Of a stretch of DNA of 20,284 nt, positions 1-7,327 are shown in pieces. The notes below the pieces were generated by a model. It ran no database searches. It was not told the DNA's origin and worked only from the letters and a program-made list of their open reading frames with translations. Made by a program: the position numbers and the translations under genes. Each line of letters begins with the position of its first letter. Position 1 is the first letter of the stretch. The DNA lies in the IMG/VR virus record IMGVR_UViG_3300042484_000084, positions 1-20,284 of that record; one strand, given 5' to 3'. Source of the DNA: a virus.

Positions 1-2
1 GC

Positions 3-77
3 AAAGTTATGTGTGCTACTGAAGCAGAACTCTTTGAAGTAATCAAAGAAGCACTCAGCATGGAAGTGGATAATTAA
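3..77 (+). CDS. C-terminal end of an unknown protein (partial)
   Basis: The reading frame beginning at base 3 is open to a TAA at 75-77 and encodes a 24-residue tail ending in EALSMEVDN. The other two forward frames hit stops within the first 45 bases, so this is the only frame able to carry the upstream gene. It ends one base before the uvsX ATG, consistent with an operon. The tail is acidic and helical-looking, and I do not recognise the family. The gene body lies outside the window. Confidence 0.55.
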   Translation, partial: KVMCATEAELFEVIKEALSMEVDN

Positions 78-78
78 A

Positions 79-1146
79 ATGGGAAAACCTTTTGACATTA
101 GTAAGTTCCGCAAGGACATTACAAAAAGTATTGAAGGTCTATCAATAGGATTTAACGATCCTACTGATTGGATCTCGACAGGAAATTATGCTCTCAACTA
201 TCTCATTAGCGGTGATTTTAATAAAGGCGTTCCTCTTGGTAAAGTTACTGTCTTTGCCGGAGAGTCAGGAGCAGGAAAATCTTTTATCTGCTCAGGAAAC
301 CTTGTTAGACACGCACAACAACAAGGAATCTTTGTAGTCTTGGTTGACTCAGAGAATGCCCTTGACGAAGCATGGCTACATGCACTTGGTGTATCAACTG
401 ACGATAGTAAGTTGCTTAAACTAAACATGGCTATGATTGACGAAGTAGGAAAAACTATTTCTATGTTCGTTAAAGATTACAAAGCACTACCAGAACAAGA
501 CAGACCAAAAGTATTGTTTGTTGTTGATAGTTTAGGTATGTTGCTAACACCAACTGATGTTAATCAGTTTGAAGCAGGTGATATGAAAGGTGACATGGGT
601 CGTAAGCCTAAAGCACTAACAGCACTTGTTCGTAACTGTGTTAATATGTTTGGTTCACTTGGCATCGGTCTAGTCGCTACAAATCACACATACGCATCGC
701 AAGATATGTTTGATCCAGATGACAAAATCTCAGGTGGTCAAGGTTTCGTTTATGCAAGCTCTATTGTAGTTGCTATGAAGAAATTGAAACTTAAAGAAGA
801 TGAAGATGGTAATAAGATTAGTGAAGTGCGAGGTATTCGTGCGGCATGTAAGATTATGAAAACTCGTTACGCTAAACCATTTGAATCTGTTCAAGTTAAG
901 ATTCCTTATGAAACAGGCATGAGCCCTTACTCAGGTATGCTAGACATGATTGAGAAGGCTGAACTTGTTAAGAAAGAAGGCAACAGTTTAGTGTATACAA
1001 CACTTGATGGTGAAATCATTAAGAAGTTTCGCAAAGCATGGGAAGCAAACACTGATGGTTGCTTAGATAAAGTAATGTCTGAGTATTCACAAAAGTCAAC
1101 GACAAAGATAAGTACTGTAACATCGGAGGAGGATGATACAGTATGA
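79..1146 (+). CDS. uvsX: UvsX, RecA-like recombinase
   Basis: 355 residues, slightly shorter than T4 UvsX. The protein polymerises on single-stranded DNA and drives strand exchange for recombination-dependent replication and repair. Visible RecA-core features are the Walker A motif GESGAGKS (61-68), a Walker B strand KVLFVVDSLG ending near D150, a DNA-binding L2-type stretch rich in Gly, Met and Lys (about 167-180), and VATNHTYAS (199-207), the usual strand after L2. The tail is acidic (EEDDTV), as in many recombinases. The ATG at 79 follows the upstream stop directly, with a GGAAGTGG-like ribosome site at 62-69. Its stop overlaps the next ATG (ATGA). The UvsY-like gene two genes downstream supports the assignment. 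Family assignment is confident. Confidence 0.95.
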   Translation: MGKPFDISKFRKDITKSIEGLSIGFNDPTDWISTGNYALNYLISGDFNKGVPLGKVTVFAGESGAGKSFICSGNLVRHAQQQGIFVVLVDSENALDEAWLHALGVSTDDSKLLKLNMAMIDEVGKTISMFVKDYKALPEQDRPKVLFVVDSLGMLLTPTDVNQFEAGDMKGDMGRKPKALTALVRNCVNMFGSLGIGLVATNHTYASQDMFDPDDKISGGQGFVYASSIVVAMKKLKLKEDEDGNKISEVRGIRAACKIMKTRYAKPFESVQVKIPYETGMSPYSGMLDMIEKAELVKKEGNSLVYTTLDGEIIKKFRKAWEANTDGCLDKVMSEYSQKSTTKISTVTSEEDDTV

Positions 1147-1394
1147 GTTTAGATTTTGTTGCAGAAGTATGGGACGCATTGCGTTCTCATATTGATTTCA
1201 ATGACCGCACTGATGCGGCCGATTCACTAGTCAATCTACTGATTGATAATAATTACGAAGCTGAAGATATCAAAGATGCCTTTAAGGGCGATAAAGAAAT
1301 GCTAACTGCTCTTAAAGAGAATTTAGCACATCAAGATACTGAAGAATCGTATGAAGATTATGATGAAGATGACCAAGACGAAGAATGGGATTAA
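1143..1394 (+). CDS. Small acidic protein between uvsX and uvsY
   Basis: 83 residues. The first 60 look like three short helices; the last 20 are almost entirely Asp and Glu with a few Tyr and Gln. The start is well supported: ATGA overlap with uvsX and a strong GGAGGAGG ribosome site at about 1125-1132. The uvsY-like gene begins directly after its TAA. I do not recognise a named family. Sitting between a recombinase and its loader, the acidic tail could contact UvsX or UvsY, or mimic DNA, but that is inference from position and charge only. Confidence 0.8.
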   Translation: MSLDFVAEVWDALRSHIDFNDRTDAADSLVNLLIDNNYEAEDIKDAFKGDKEMLTALKENLAHQDTEESYEDYDEDDQDEEWD

Positions 1395-1853
1395 ATGAAT
1401 TGGTATACACGCATCACTCAAAATCTCGGAGTGATACCCGATTTCATAACTCACTATGAAGCTGAATTAATTTCCGCTAAACAAGAAGTCAAGATATACG
1501 GTAATGTTGAAAAGAACATTGCCGCTATACCCGGCGTAACTGAGCATCGTTTCAATCAACTACAAGAGATAGAAGCGGTGCTTAATTATCTCAACATTCA
1601 ATTACGGAAAATTCGCCGAAAACATTTTCAAAAATATTTAGAAGCGTATAATAGAGCATTGACAAGCCGTGATGCTGAAAAGTATGCCGAAGGTGAAGAT
1701 GAAGTAATTGATATGGAAGTGTTGATTAACGAAGTCGCACTATTACGCAATAGATGGCTTGGTATAATGAAGGGTCTCGAAGCTAAACAATGGCAGATGG
1801 GACATATCGTGCGACTACGCACATCTGGAATGGAAGATATCACAATTGGCTAA
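1395..1853 (+). CDS. uvsY: UvsY-like recombination mediator
   Basis: 152 residues, near the 137 of T4 UvsY. UvsY loads UvsX onto single-stranded DNA coated with gp32. The sequence is mostly helical and basic in the middle (LRKIRRKHFQKYLEAYNRAL, about 70-90). The C-terminal part has the layout I remember from T4: a stretch rich in Asp and Glu, then a helix containing RNRWLGIMKGLEAK, then a final amphipathic segment (HIVRLRTSGMED) matching the T4 tail region IKHIQDMRAFEAG in position and character. Identity is low, so the call rests on length, layout and location just after uvsX. The next gene starts inside its last codons. Confidence 0.7.
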   Translation: MNWYTRITQNLGVIPDFITHYEAELISAKQEVKIYGNVEKNIAAIPGVTEHRFNQLQEIEAVLNYLNIQLRKIRRKHFQKYLEAYNRALTSRDAEKYAEGEDEVIDMEVLINEVALLRNRWLGIMKGLEAKQWQMGHIVRLRTSGMEDITIG

Positions 1854-2673
1854 TTTTAACTTAAGCAATCAACTAAGTACCAGTAGTTCAAATATAACTA
1901 ATAATGGTTATGGTGCATTACCTACTATCTCAATAGGGGCTGTCGGGTCATCTGGTTATAATGCTCAAACTATCAATCTAGGTAACTTAGATTTTGAATT
2001 CAATTTCAATGACGATGTTAAAAAATACGAAGTCTATGAAATCAGTCAAGACCTACTATCATTAAGTGTTTGTTGGGCACGATATCGTAAGGCTAGAGAT
2101 ATCCCTGGTCCACAACCTACTATCACTAAGCTATTAGATAGTGAATTGTTTAGGCTTGTGACCGAAGAGGATATTGTACACGCTAATGTTATCCGTGATT
2201 ACTATAGTAAGAAAATCATGGTACTGAAACTTAAGAATGAAGGCTTTACTGCTTTCCGTGAGGACTTAAACACATTCATTCATAGTGAAGGTAAGACATT
2301 TAAAGAAAGTATGCTACCATTGGCATATCGTCTTCCTGAGTTTTATGAGTATGATGTTGAATTTGAAAAAATGGCATTTGAATACAACAGAGAAGTCAAA
2401 CGAAATGATGATCCGCATGTAGTAACTGTAAAACAATTGAAGTTTGTTAAAAAACTGTCAGTTAATAATAAGCGTCAGAAACGTAAAGAATATTGGTTCA
2501 GTGATAGACATAATAATCTTGTTAATATTAATATAGATAATAGTAATCCATTATTGTCATTAATGGATATGACAGTTAATAAAAATGATATTACTATTAA
2601 AGGTAATTTTAGAAAAAGTTCCCGTGATGGATCAGAATACCTAAAGGTTAGTAATAAGTTCTCATTTGTTTGA
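1846..2673 (+). CDS. Unknown protein with low-complexity N-terminus
   Basis: 275 residues if started at the TTG at 1846, which overlaps the end of the uvsY-like gene by 8 bases and has a GGAATGGAAG ribosome site at 1827-1836. No ATG is available near the N-terminus in this frame. Residues 1-45 are rich in Ser, Thr, Asn and Gly and probably disordered. Residues 55-190 are mixed and charged. A basic patch (VNNKRQKRKEYWF, about 205-218) precedes a tail of beta-like segments. I do not recognise the family. Its position in the recombination operon is the only functional hint. Confidence 0.75.
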   Translation: MANFNLSNQLSTSSSNITNNGYGALPTISIGAVGSSGYNAQTINLGNLDFEFNFNDDVKKYEVYEISQDLLSLSVCWARYRKARDIPGPQPTITKLLDSELFRLVTEEDIVHANVIRDYYSKKIMVLKLKNEGFTAFREDLNTFIHSEGKTFKESMLPLAYRLPEFYEYDVEFEKMAFEYNREVKRNDDPHVVTVKQLKFVKKLSVNNKRQKRKEYWFSDRHNNLVNINIDNSNPLLSLMDMTVNKNDITIKGNFRKSSRDGSEYLKVSNKFSFV

Positions 2674-2685
2674 TTGATCCAAAAT

Positions 2686-2714
2686 TTGACAATAAATGGA
2701 TTTGGCTATACAAT
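2686..2714 (+). promoter_or_regulatory. Early-type promoter cassette P1
   Basis: TTGACA at 2686-2691, a 17-base spacer, and TACAAT at 2709-2714. The spacer begins ATAAATGG as in the three copies downstream. Compared with them it carries a CA insertion in the -10 region and lacks two spacer bases, so the 17-base spacing is preserved. It lies just after the stop at 2671-2673 and drives the gene at 2745. Confidence 0.8.
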
Positions 2715-2744
2715 AGAGTCTTATTCAGTCAAAAGGAGTTGTTC

Positions 2745-2957
2745 ATGGGTTACAAAGTTGTTGCAGACAAGTATCAGATGGATGAAATGCGTACAAAGTA
2801 CGGTCCTCGTCAGGGTCTAGAGGGCCCGTTCAATTTCTCTGGACGAGTGTTGTATTATGACAACAAAGAGGGTCAATACTATGATCCTAGGTCTGACTTT
2901 TATGTAGAGCAGGATGAAATGAATCAAATTCATGCAAATTTGATAGCCAAAATTTGA
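2745..2957 (+). CDS. Small unknown protein, early-type unit 1
   Basis: 70 residues beginning MGYKVVADKYQ. I chose the ATG at 2745 because it follows promoter P1 and an AAAGGAG ribosome site (2732-2738). A longer reading from TTG 2670 would need translation through the promoter, and its extra residues come from promoter DNA. The protein is soluble, rich in Tyr and Asp, with no recognised motif. Its TGA stop (2955-2957) lies inside the TTGACA of the next promoter. Strong private expression suggests an early host-interaction or regulatory role, which is inference. Confidence 0.75.
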   Translation: MGYKVVADKYQMDEMRTKYGPRQGLEGPFNFSGRVLYYDNKEGQYYDPRSDFYVEQDEMNQIHANLIAKI

Positions 2958-2982
2958 CAATAAATGGGCTTTCTGCTATAAT
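2954..2982 (+). promoter_or_regulatory. Early-type promoter cassette P2
   Basis: Perfect TTGACA (2954-2959), 17-base spacer, perfect TATAAT (2977-2982), with an extended -10 TGC just before it. The preceding gene's TGA stop occupies 2955-2957, inside the -35 box. The leader contains TCTTAGACAGT, shared with P4. It drives the gene at 3016. Confidence 0.88.
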
Positions 2983-3015
2983 AGAATCTTAGACAGTAAA
3001 GAAAAGGACTCGAAA

Positions 3016-3240
3016 ATGACCAAGCAATTCGTTCAAGTTAGCGCACAAAAAGACAGCAACAACTTTGCTCACTGTAGCAACCTGAGCCTCATGTCAAATG
3101 AGGGTCTGAATGCCGAACAAGCCCTGCGTAAATTGCAGGTTATGGCTGATGAATATGCATTGAACGGGTATAAAATTGAGTGGATCCGCAATGATTTTGA
3201 TCCAGTAGAAGAAGAAATGTACGGCGATTTGTTTGCCTAA
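3016..3240 (+). CDS. Small unknown protein, early-type unit 2
   Basis: 74 residues. The ATG at 3016 has an AAGGA ribosome site at 3004-3008 and sits about 27 bases after the predicted transcription start of P2. The middle (EQALRKLQVMADEYALNGYKIEWIRNDF) reads as one long helix followed by a beta strand, with a short acidic tail. I do not recognise it. The TAA stop lies two bases before the TTGACA of the next promoter. Confidence 0.8.
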   Translation: MTKQFVQVSAQKDSNNFAHCSNLSLMSNEGLNAEQALRKLQVMADEYALNGYKIEWIRNDFDPVEEEMYGDLFA

Positions 3241-3242
3241 AT

Positions 3243-3271
3243 TTGACAATAAATGGGTATTGTGCTATAAT
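3243..3271 (+). promoter_or_regulatory. Early-type promoter cassette P3
   Basis: TTGACA (3243-3248), 17-base spacer beginning ATAAATGGG, TATAAT (3266-3271) with extended -10 TGC. The core is nearly identical to P2 and P4, while the leader after the -10 has diverged. It drives the gene at 3301. Confidence 0.88.
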
Positions 3272-3300
3272 ACTTGTATAGATTGATTAAAGGAGCTTAT

Positions 3301-3624
3301 ATGATTGAACGTGAAACAGAACATAAATCTGCTGGCAAATTTGCATTCTTTGCGGCCCGTGACGCAAGTTTGAAAAGTGCAGTCAATGCAAGTCGTTTTA
3401 GTGATAGTCAAAAGATTAGAGCAGAGCGCATGAAGTTGGCCCTTGAAATGGTGTATGCCGCTGAAGAAGTTTCTATCACAAATTGTAAGAAATGGATTCG
3501 TGTGAAAGTTCACAAAGCACTCATTCGAGACCGCAAGAATTTGCGTTTGCTTGAGAAAGATTGGGCAAATGAAGGTACTACTAAAGTACACACTAATCAA
3601 GGTGTCATCTATCACGTAATTTGA
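3301..3624 (+). CDS. Small basic unknown protein, early-type unit 3
   Basis: 107 residues from the ATG at 3301, which has an AAAGGAG ribosome site at about 3290-3296. A TTG 27 bases upstream is open but would begin only 3 bases after the -10 of P3, before its predicted transcription start. The protein is basic and mostly helical (KIRAERMKLALEMVYAAEE, then NCKKWIRVKVHKALIRDRKN), ending in a short beta-like tail. I see no named motif; a nucleic-acid-binding role is possible from the charge. Its TGA stop (3622-3624) lies inside the -35 box of P4. A 120-codon reading on the opposite strand here is a shadow. Confidence 0.8.
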   Translation: MIERETEHKSAGKFAFFAARDASLKSAVNASRFSDSQKIRAERMKLALEMVYAAEEVSITNCKKWIRVKVHKALIRDRKNLRLLEKDWANEGTTKVHTNQGVIYHVI

Positions 3625-3649
3625 CAATAAATGGGCATTGTGCTATAAT
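3621..3649 (+). promoter_or_regulatory. Early-type promoter cassette P4
   Basis: TTGACA (3621-3626), 17-base spacer, TATAAT (3644-3649) with extended -10 TGC. The upstream gene's TGA occupies 3622-3624. The leader repeats TTCTTAGACAGT as in P2. It drives the AAA+ ATPase at 3682. Confidence 0.88.
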
Positions 3650-3681
3650 ATATTCTTAGACAGTCAAGTAAAGGAAACAAA

Positions 3682-4686
3682 ATGTCAAGCATCGTTCGTA
3701 TCACTTCAGGTTCTTATCGCAATGAATCAATCAAAGGTGAAGTTTTCACACTAGTTAAAGGTTATCAACTAGGTAATAAAGGTGGTTTTGTGACAGTAAA
3801 AAATGAAGGTCAGTTCCCCGGTCGTCCCGATCAAGTTCGTGTGAATGTTGACAATCAATCAATGATTGAATTTGTGTCAGGTCGTGATGCAGTAAAGGTT
3901 GAGACACCTAAAGAAACTGATGAAGAAGCAATGGACCGTATTGCTACTCGTTTCGGTGTGCTTGATGAAATGTCTAAGGCATGTATCAAAGGCGATATTC
4001 GTGCTATGATTGTAACAGGTCCTGCAGGTATCGGTAAGTCACATGGTGTGTCATTGCAAATGGAAAAAGCATCGTTGTTTGACAATCTTGCAAGCAAGAA
4101 GCCTCGCTTTGAAATTGTCAAAGGTGCTATGTCAGGCATCGGCTTGTTCGCTAAGTTGTACAAATTTTCTGATGCTAAAAACGTTCTCGTTTTTGACGAT
4201 TGCGATATCTGGGAAGATCAGGACGCTATCAACGTACTGAAAGGTGCTTTGGATTCAGGCAAGACTCGTAGAATTTCTTGGAACAAGGATAGTCGTCTTT
4301 TGCGTGAAGAAGGTATCCCTAACAGTTTCAACTTTAACGGCTCTATCATCTTCATTACAAACAAATCGTTTGATGCTAAGAAAGCCGGCAAGATGCAACC
4401 TCACTTGGATGCATTGCAAAGTCGTTGTCACTTTTTGGACCTGACTGTTGATACTGAGCGTGACAAAATGTTGCGTATCAAGCAAGTGCATCGTGATGCT
4501 GATGGTGGCTTGTTTGCTGAATATGATTTTACTCAGGAACAAACTGATGAAATCATGTCATTCATTGACGCTAATTGCAACAAATTGCGTGAAGTGTCCT
4601 TGCGTATGTGTTTGAAGGTTGCTGACTTGGTTAAGATTTCCGCTAACTGGCGTGAACTGGCTAAGGCAACTTGCATGAAAGGTTAA
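3682..4686 (+). CDS. AAA+ family ATPase
   Basis: 334 residues. Residues 1-70 are beta-rich and SH3-like in texture, with many Gly and Val. The ATPase core follows: Walker A GPAGIGKS (113-120), Walker B VLVFDDCD (168-175), sensor-1 strand SIIFITN (221-227) and an SRC sequence (247-249) on the following strand. The SRC placement resembles clamp-loader ATPases, but the different N-terminus and Walker A make a gp44 assignment doubtful. I call only the superfamily. The ribosome site AAAGGA (3670-3675), consensus promoter P4, codon choice rich in CGT and GGT, and the terminator after it suggest a strongly expressed final gene of its cluster. Substrate unknown. Confidence 0.85.
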   Translation: MSSIVRITSGSYRNESIKGEVFTLVKGYQLGNKGGFVTVKNEGQFPGRPDQVRVNVDNQSMIEFVSGRDAVKVETPKETDEEAMDRIATRFGVLDEMSKACIKGDIRAMIVTGPAGIGKSHGVSLQMEKASLFDNLASKKPRFEIVKGAMSGIGLFAKLYKFSDAKNVLVFDDCDIWEDQDAINVLKGALDSGKTRRISWNKDSRLLREEGIPNSFNFNGSIIFITNKSFDAKKAGKMQPHLDALQSRCHFLDLTVDTERDKMLRIKQVHRDADGGLFAEYDFTQEQTDEIMSFIDANCNKLREVSLRMCLKVADLVKISANWRELAKATCMKG

Positions 4687-4763
4687 CCCCTGCAGTGTGC
4701 GTAGAGGCAATGTCAATAAGTCCTCTTCGATAAGTTTTTCGTTTCTTTCTTTAGTTAATTTTT

Positions 4764-4788
4764 GGGGAACTTAGGTTCCCCTTTTTTT
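4764..4788 (+). terminator. Rho-independent terminator after the AAA+ ATPase
   Basis: A perfect 7-bp stem GGGGAAC / GTTCCCC with a TTAG loop (4764-4781), followed by seven T residues (4782-4788). It closes the cluster of early-type promoter cassettes and isolates it from the next unit, whose promoter starts ten bases later. Confidence 0.92.
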
Positions 4789-4798
4789 GCCTATAAAT

Positions 4799-4827
4799 TT
4801 GCATTTTGTGTAGTGTCCTGTTATAAT
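4799..4827 (+). promoter_or_regulatory. Promoter of the 4834 unit, probably leaderless
   Basis: TTGCAT (4799-4804), exact 17-base spacer, perfect TATAAT (4822-4827), and an extended -10 TG at 4819-4820. The expected start of transcription, seven bases after the last -10 base, is 4834, the A of the ATG. Confidence 0.8.
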
Positions 4828-4833
4828 GAGTAG

Positions 4834-5841
4834 ATGGATTTCAAAACACTTAATGAACTCGCAACATGGATGCTTAGTAATATTAGACTGAGCAGATATG
4901 ATGACCAATTCGTAAACAATCTTACCCTTTACATTACACAACATAATCGGATCACTAGTAATCAGGACCTTTTATTCAGAAAGGTAGCAGGTAAATATAA
5001 ACGGCAATTCTCTCAATTAAAAATTGAAATAGAAGAAGTACTGACTAGGTCTTGGGATGTTAATATAGTAGAAAGTATTCCTGAGTATACAGGAGCGTCA
5101 ATCAAAATAGAGAATGACAAACTGATTCTACGATCTCCTTTTAATAAAAACTTTTTAACAGCACTTAAAAAGAATCCTATCTATTCATTACAGTGGATCA
5201 AAGATAGACGACAATATGAAGGTGAATATAGTCATACCAATTTGAAAGAATTATTGTACTTGACAGCAGACCACTATTCTATATTGAACTACTGTGAAAG
5301 AGTTACACAAATTGTTGAGAGACTTAGCGTATATGAGAATGTTAAATACTGGACGCCCACTTTAGTCTACAAGGGACATTACTACATTGCCGCATTGAAT
5401 GAACATTTATATGAAGTAATTAAGAACATTGAAATAACAGACGATTTAAAAACAATATCAGCATTAGTTAAATATGGTATTGCTATAGACCAATCGGTCA
5501 CAGACCATTTGCTAGAGACAGAAATCCCTGCTAAGGTAAGACTTGCTATAAATTTTCAAGTTGAAATTGAATTGAGGGATACTCAATTAGCAATAAAATG
5601 GTTAGAAGAATTTGGATGTGATGCAATTTGTGAACCTAAAGCGTTGTTAACTAATTCTAAATTAGATATTCATAATACAACTATTAATGTTTTTACAAAT
5701 CCTAAAGACTTGAAGAACTATGAGAATAGTGTTATAGTGTATCAACGTGGTAATTTTTCATTAGTTAATGAAACACCAATGAAGCTATTTAAAATAATAA
5801 AATTTGTAAACTCGGAACCAATAGATTTAGGACCTAAATGA
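4834..5841 (+). CDS. Unknown protein upstream of UvsW
   Basis: 335 residues. There is no ribosome site because the ATG coincides with the predicted transcription start, and no better-placed in-frame start follows. Residues about 88-150 (beta strand, then NKNFLTALKKNP, then a Trp-containing stretch and a short helix) loosely recall the HARP module of annealing helicases such as SMARCAL1. This is only an impression and would matter because the stop overlaps the uvsW start (ATGA), implying coupled translation. The rest is mixed alpha/beta with no catalytic motif I can name. Confidence 0.8.
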   Translation: MDFKTLNELATWMLSNIRLSRYDDQFVNNLTLYITQHNRITSNQDLLFRKVAGKYKRQFSQLKIEIEEVLTRSWDVNIVESIPEYTGASIKIENDKLILRSPFNKNFLTALKKNPIYSLQWIKDRRQYEGEYSHTNLKELLYLTADHYSILNYCERVTQIVERLSVYENVKYWTPTLVYKGHYYIAALNEHLYEVIKNIEITDDLKTISALVKYGIAIDQSVTDHLLETEIPAKVRLAINFQVEIELRDTQLAIKWLEEFGCDAICEPKALLTNSKLDIHNTTINVFTNPKDLKNYENSVIVYQRGNFSLVNETPMKLFKIIKFVNSEPIDLGPK

Positions 5842-7316
5842 AAGAATGTAAGCTAATAATTAGAGATGAAGTGAATGTTAAACTTGAGGGACTAGAACTA
5901 GGAGACCGCAAGACATTGATGAAAATGTTTGAGTTTGAAGTCCCCGGCGCAAGATATCTTCCTGCAGTAAGGTTAGGTAGATGGAATGGTAAGAGTAGTT
6001 TCTTTGCACTAGGTGGTAGTACATATATCAACTTGCTACCAGAGATATTGCCATTACTAGATCAGGCTGGATATGATATTGAACTAGATGATACCAGAGA
6101 CTATCAAACAACATTCACATTTACTGAAGTGTCCGAGGATACATTCAAGCACAAGAATTGGCCAGTAGGTCATCCAATGGCGGGACAACCTATTATATTG
6201 CGTGACTATCAAATTGAGATTATCAACAACTATTTGAAGAACCCTCAGTCACTACAAGAGATTGCTACAGGTGCAGGTAAGACATTAATCACCGCCGCAC
6301 TATCAAGTTGTATAGAACAATATGGACGTAGTATTGTTATTGTACCTAACACAAGTCTGGTCACACAAACAGAAAAAGATTATATCAACTTGGGTTTAGA
6401 TGTAGGTGTGTATTACGGTGGACGCAAAGAGTATGACAAGACGCATACAATCTGCACGTGGCAATCATTAGGTAACATGTTGAAGAACACTAAAGCAGGT
6501 GAAGCCGAAGTACCATTTCAAGACTTCATTGAAGGCGTAGTGTGCGTGATTGTAGATGAAGTACATCAAGCAAAAGCCGATGTTCTTAAATCATTGTTGT
6601 CTGGTGTGATGAGTCGTATTCCATTACGGTGGGGCTTGACTGGAACGATCCCTAAAGCTAAACATGAATCAATGTCATTGACTGTAAGTTTAGGTCCTGT
6701 CATTAATCAATTGTCGGCAAGTACATTACAAGACATGGGCGTGTTATCACAATGTCATGTGAACATTGTTCAATTGCAAGATGGTATGGAGTTTACTAAC
6801 TATCAAAGCGAACTTAAATTCTTGACCAGTGATGAAAAACGAATGCAGAAAATTGCTGAGTTATCTAATACAGTTAAGAACAGCGGCAACACATTGATCC
6901 TTGTAGACAGGATTGAAGCGGGACAACTATTGCATTTGAAACTAGAAGAATTAGGTGTGCCGGAAGAGAATGTAGTGTTTGTATCAGGTGGTACTAAAGG
7001 TACAACAAGAACAGAACACTATGATGACATTGCTACTGCTACTAATAAGATTATCATTGCAACATACGGTGTTGCCGCAGTTGGCATTAACATCCCTCGT
7101 ATCTTTAATGTGATGCTATTAGAACCGGGCAAGAGTTTCGTAAGAGTTATTCAGTCTATTGGTCGTGGCATTCGTAAAGCAGAAGATAAAGATTTTGTGC
7201 AGATTTGGGACATTACAAGCAATTGCAAGTTTGCCAAACGACATTTGACACAACGGAAAGCATTCTACAAAGAAGCTAACTACCCGTTTGATGTAGAAAA
7301 ACTAAAGTATAAGTGA
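5838..7316 (+). CDS. uvsW: UvsW, superfamily 2 DNA/RNA helicase
   Basis: 492 residues against 503 in T4. UvsW rewinds and regresses forks, processes branched DNA and unwinds R-loops, shutting off origin-dependent replication late. The N-terminal domain keeps the UvsW signature: FEFEVPGARYLPAVRLGRWNG (31-51) matches T4 FSFEADGYRFNPRFRYGNWDG in spacing. Helicase motifs are Q-like RDYQ (122-125), motif I ATGAGKT (143-149), motif II DEVH (240-243), motif III LTGT (267-270) and motif VI QSIGRGIRK (439-447). Its TGA stop overlaps the -10 region of the next promoter. Confidence 0.95.
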   Translation: MKECKLIIRDEVNVKLEGLELGDRKTLMKMFEFEVPGARYLPAVRLGRWNGKSSFFALGGSTYINLLPEILPLLDQAGYDIELDDTRDYQTTFTFTEVSEDTFKHKNWPVGHPMAGQPIILRDYQIEIINNYLKNPQSLQEIATGAGKTLITAALSSCIEQYGRSIVIVPNTSLVTQTEKDYINLGLDVGVYYGGRKEYDKTHTICTWQSLGNMLKNTKAGEAEVPFQDFIEGVVCVIVDEVHQAKADVLKSLLSGVMSRIPLRWGLTGTIPKAKHESMSLTVSLGPVINQLSASTLQDMGVLSQCHVNIVQLQDGMEFTNYQSELKFLTSDEKRMQKIAELSNTVKNSGNTLILVDRIEAGQLLHLKLEELGVPEENVVFVSGGTKGTTRTEHYDDIATATNKIIIATYGVAAVGINIPRIFNVMLLEPGKSFVRVIQSIGRGIRKAEDKDFVQIWDITSNCKFAKRHLTQRKAFYKEANYPFDVEKLKYK

Positions 7317-7322
7317 TATAAT
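7314..7322 (+). promoter_or_regulatory. Extended -10 promoter overlapping the uvsW stop
   Basis: TGATATAAT: the TGA is the uvsW stop codon and also supplies the TGn of an extended -10, followed by perfect TATAAT at 7317-7322. A weak -35 match (TAGAAA, 7294-7299) lies 17 bases upstream. Transcription would start at about 7328-7329, at the ATG of the next gene. Confidence 0.65.
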
Positions 7323-7327
7323 ACATT

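Noticed and set aside
2670-2744. TTG start giving a 95-residue form of the first early-type unit gene
   Set aside because: The extension would be translated from promoter P1 DNA; the ATG at 2745 has the ribosome site and lies after the predicted transcription start.
3265-3627. A 120-codon open frame on the minus strand opposite the small basic gene
   Set aside because: It mirrors the plus-strand gene that has promoter P3 and an AAAGGAG site, spans the promoter itself, and has no ribosome site or family resemblance.
3682-4686. Naming the AAA+ ATPase as clamp-loader gp44
   Set aside because: The SRC sequence is suggestive, but the N-terminal beta-rich domain, the Walker A form GPAGIGKS and the lack of neighbouring gp45 do not fit well.
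4703-4726. AGAGG/CCTCT inverted repeat before the main terminator
   Set aside because: Five pairs with a 14-base loop and no T run; not convincing as a separate element.
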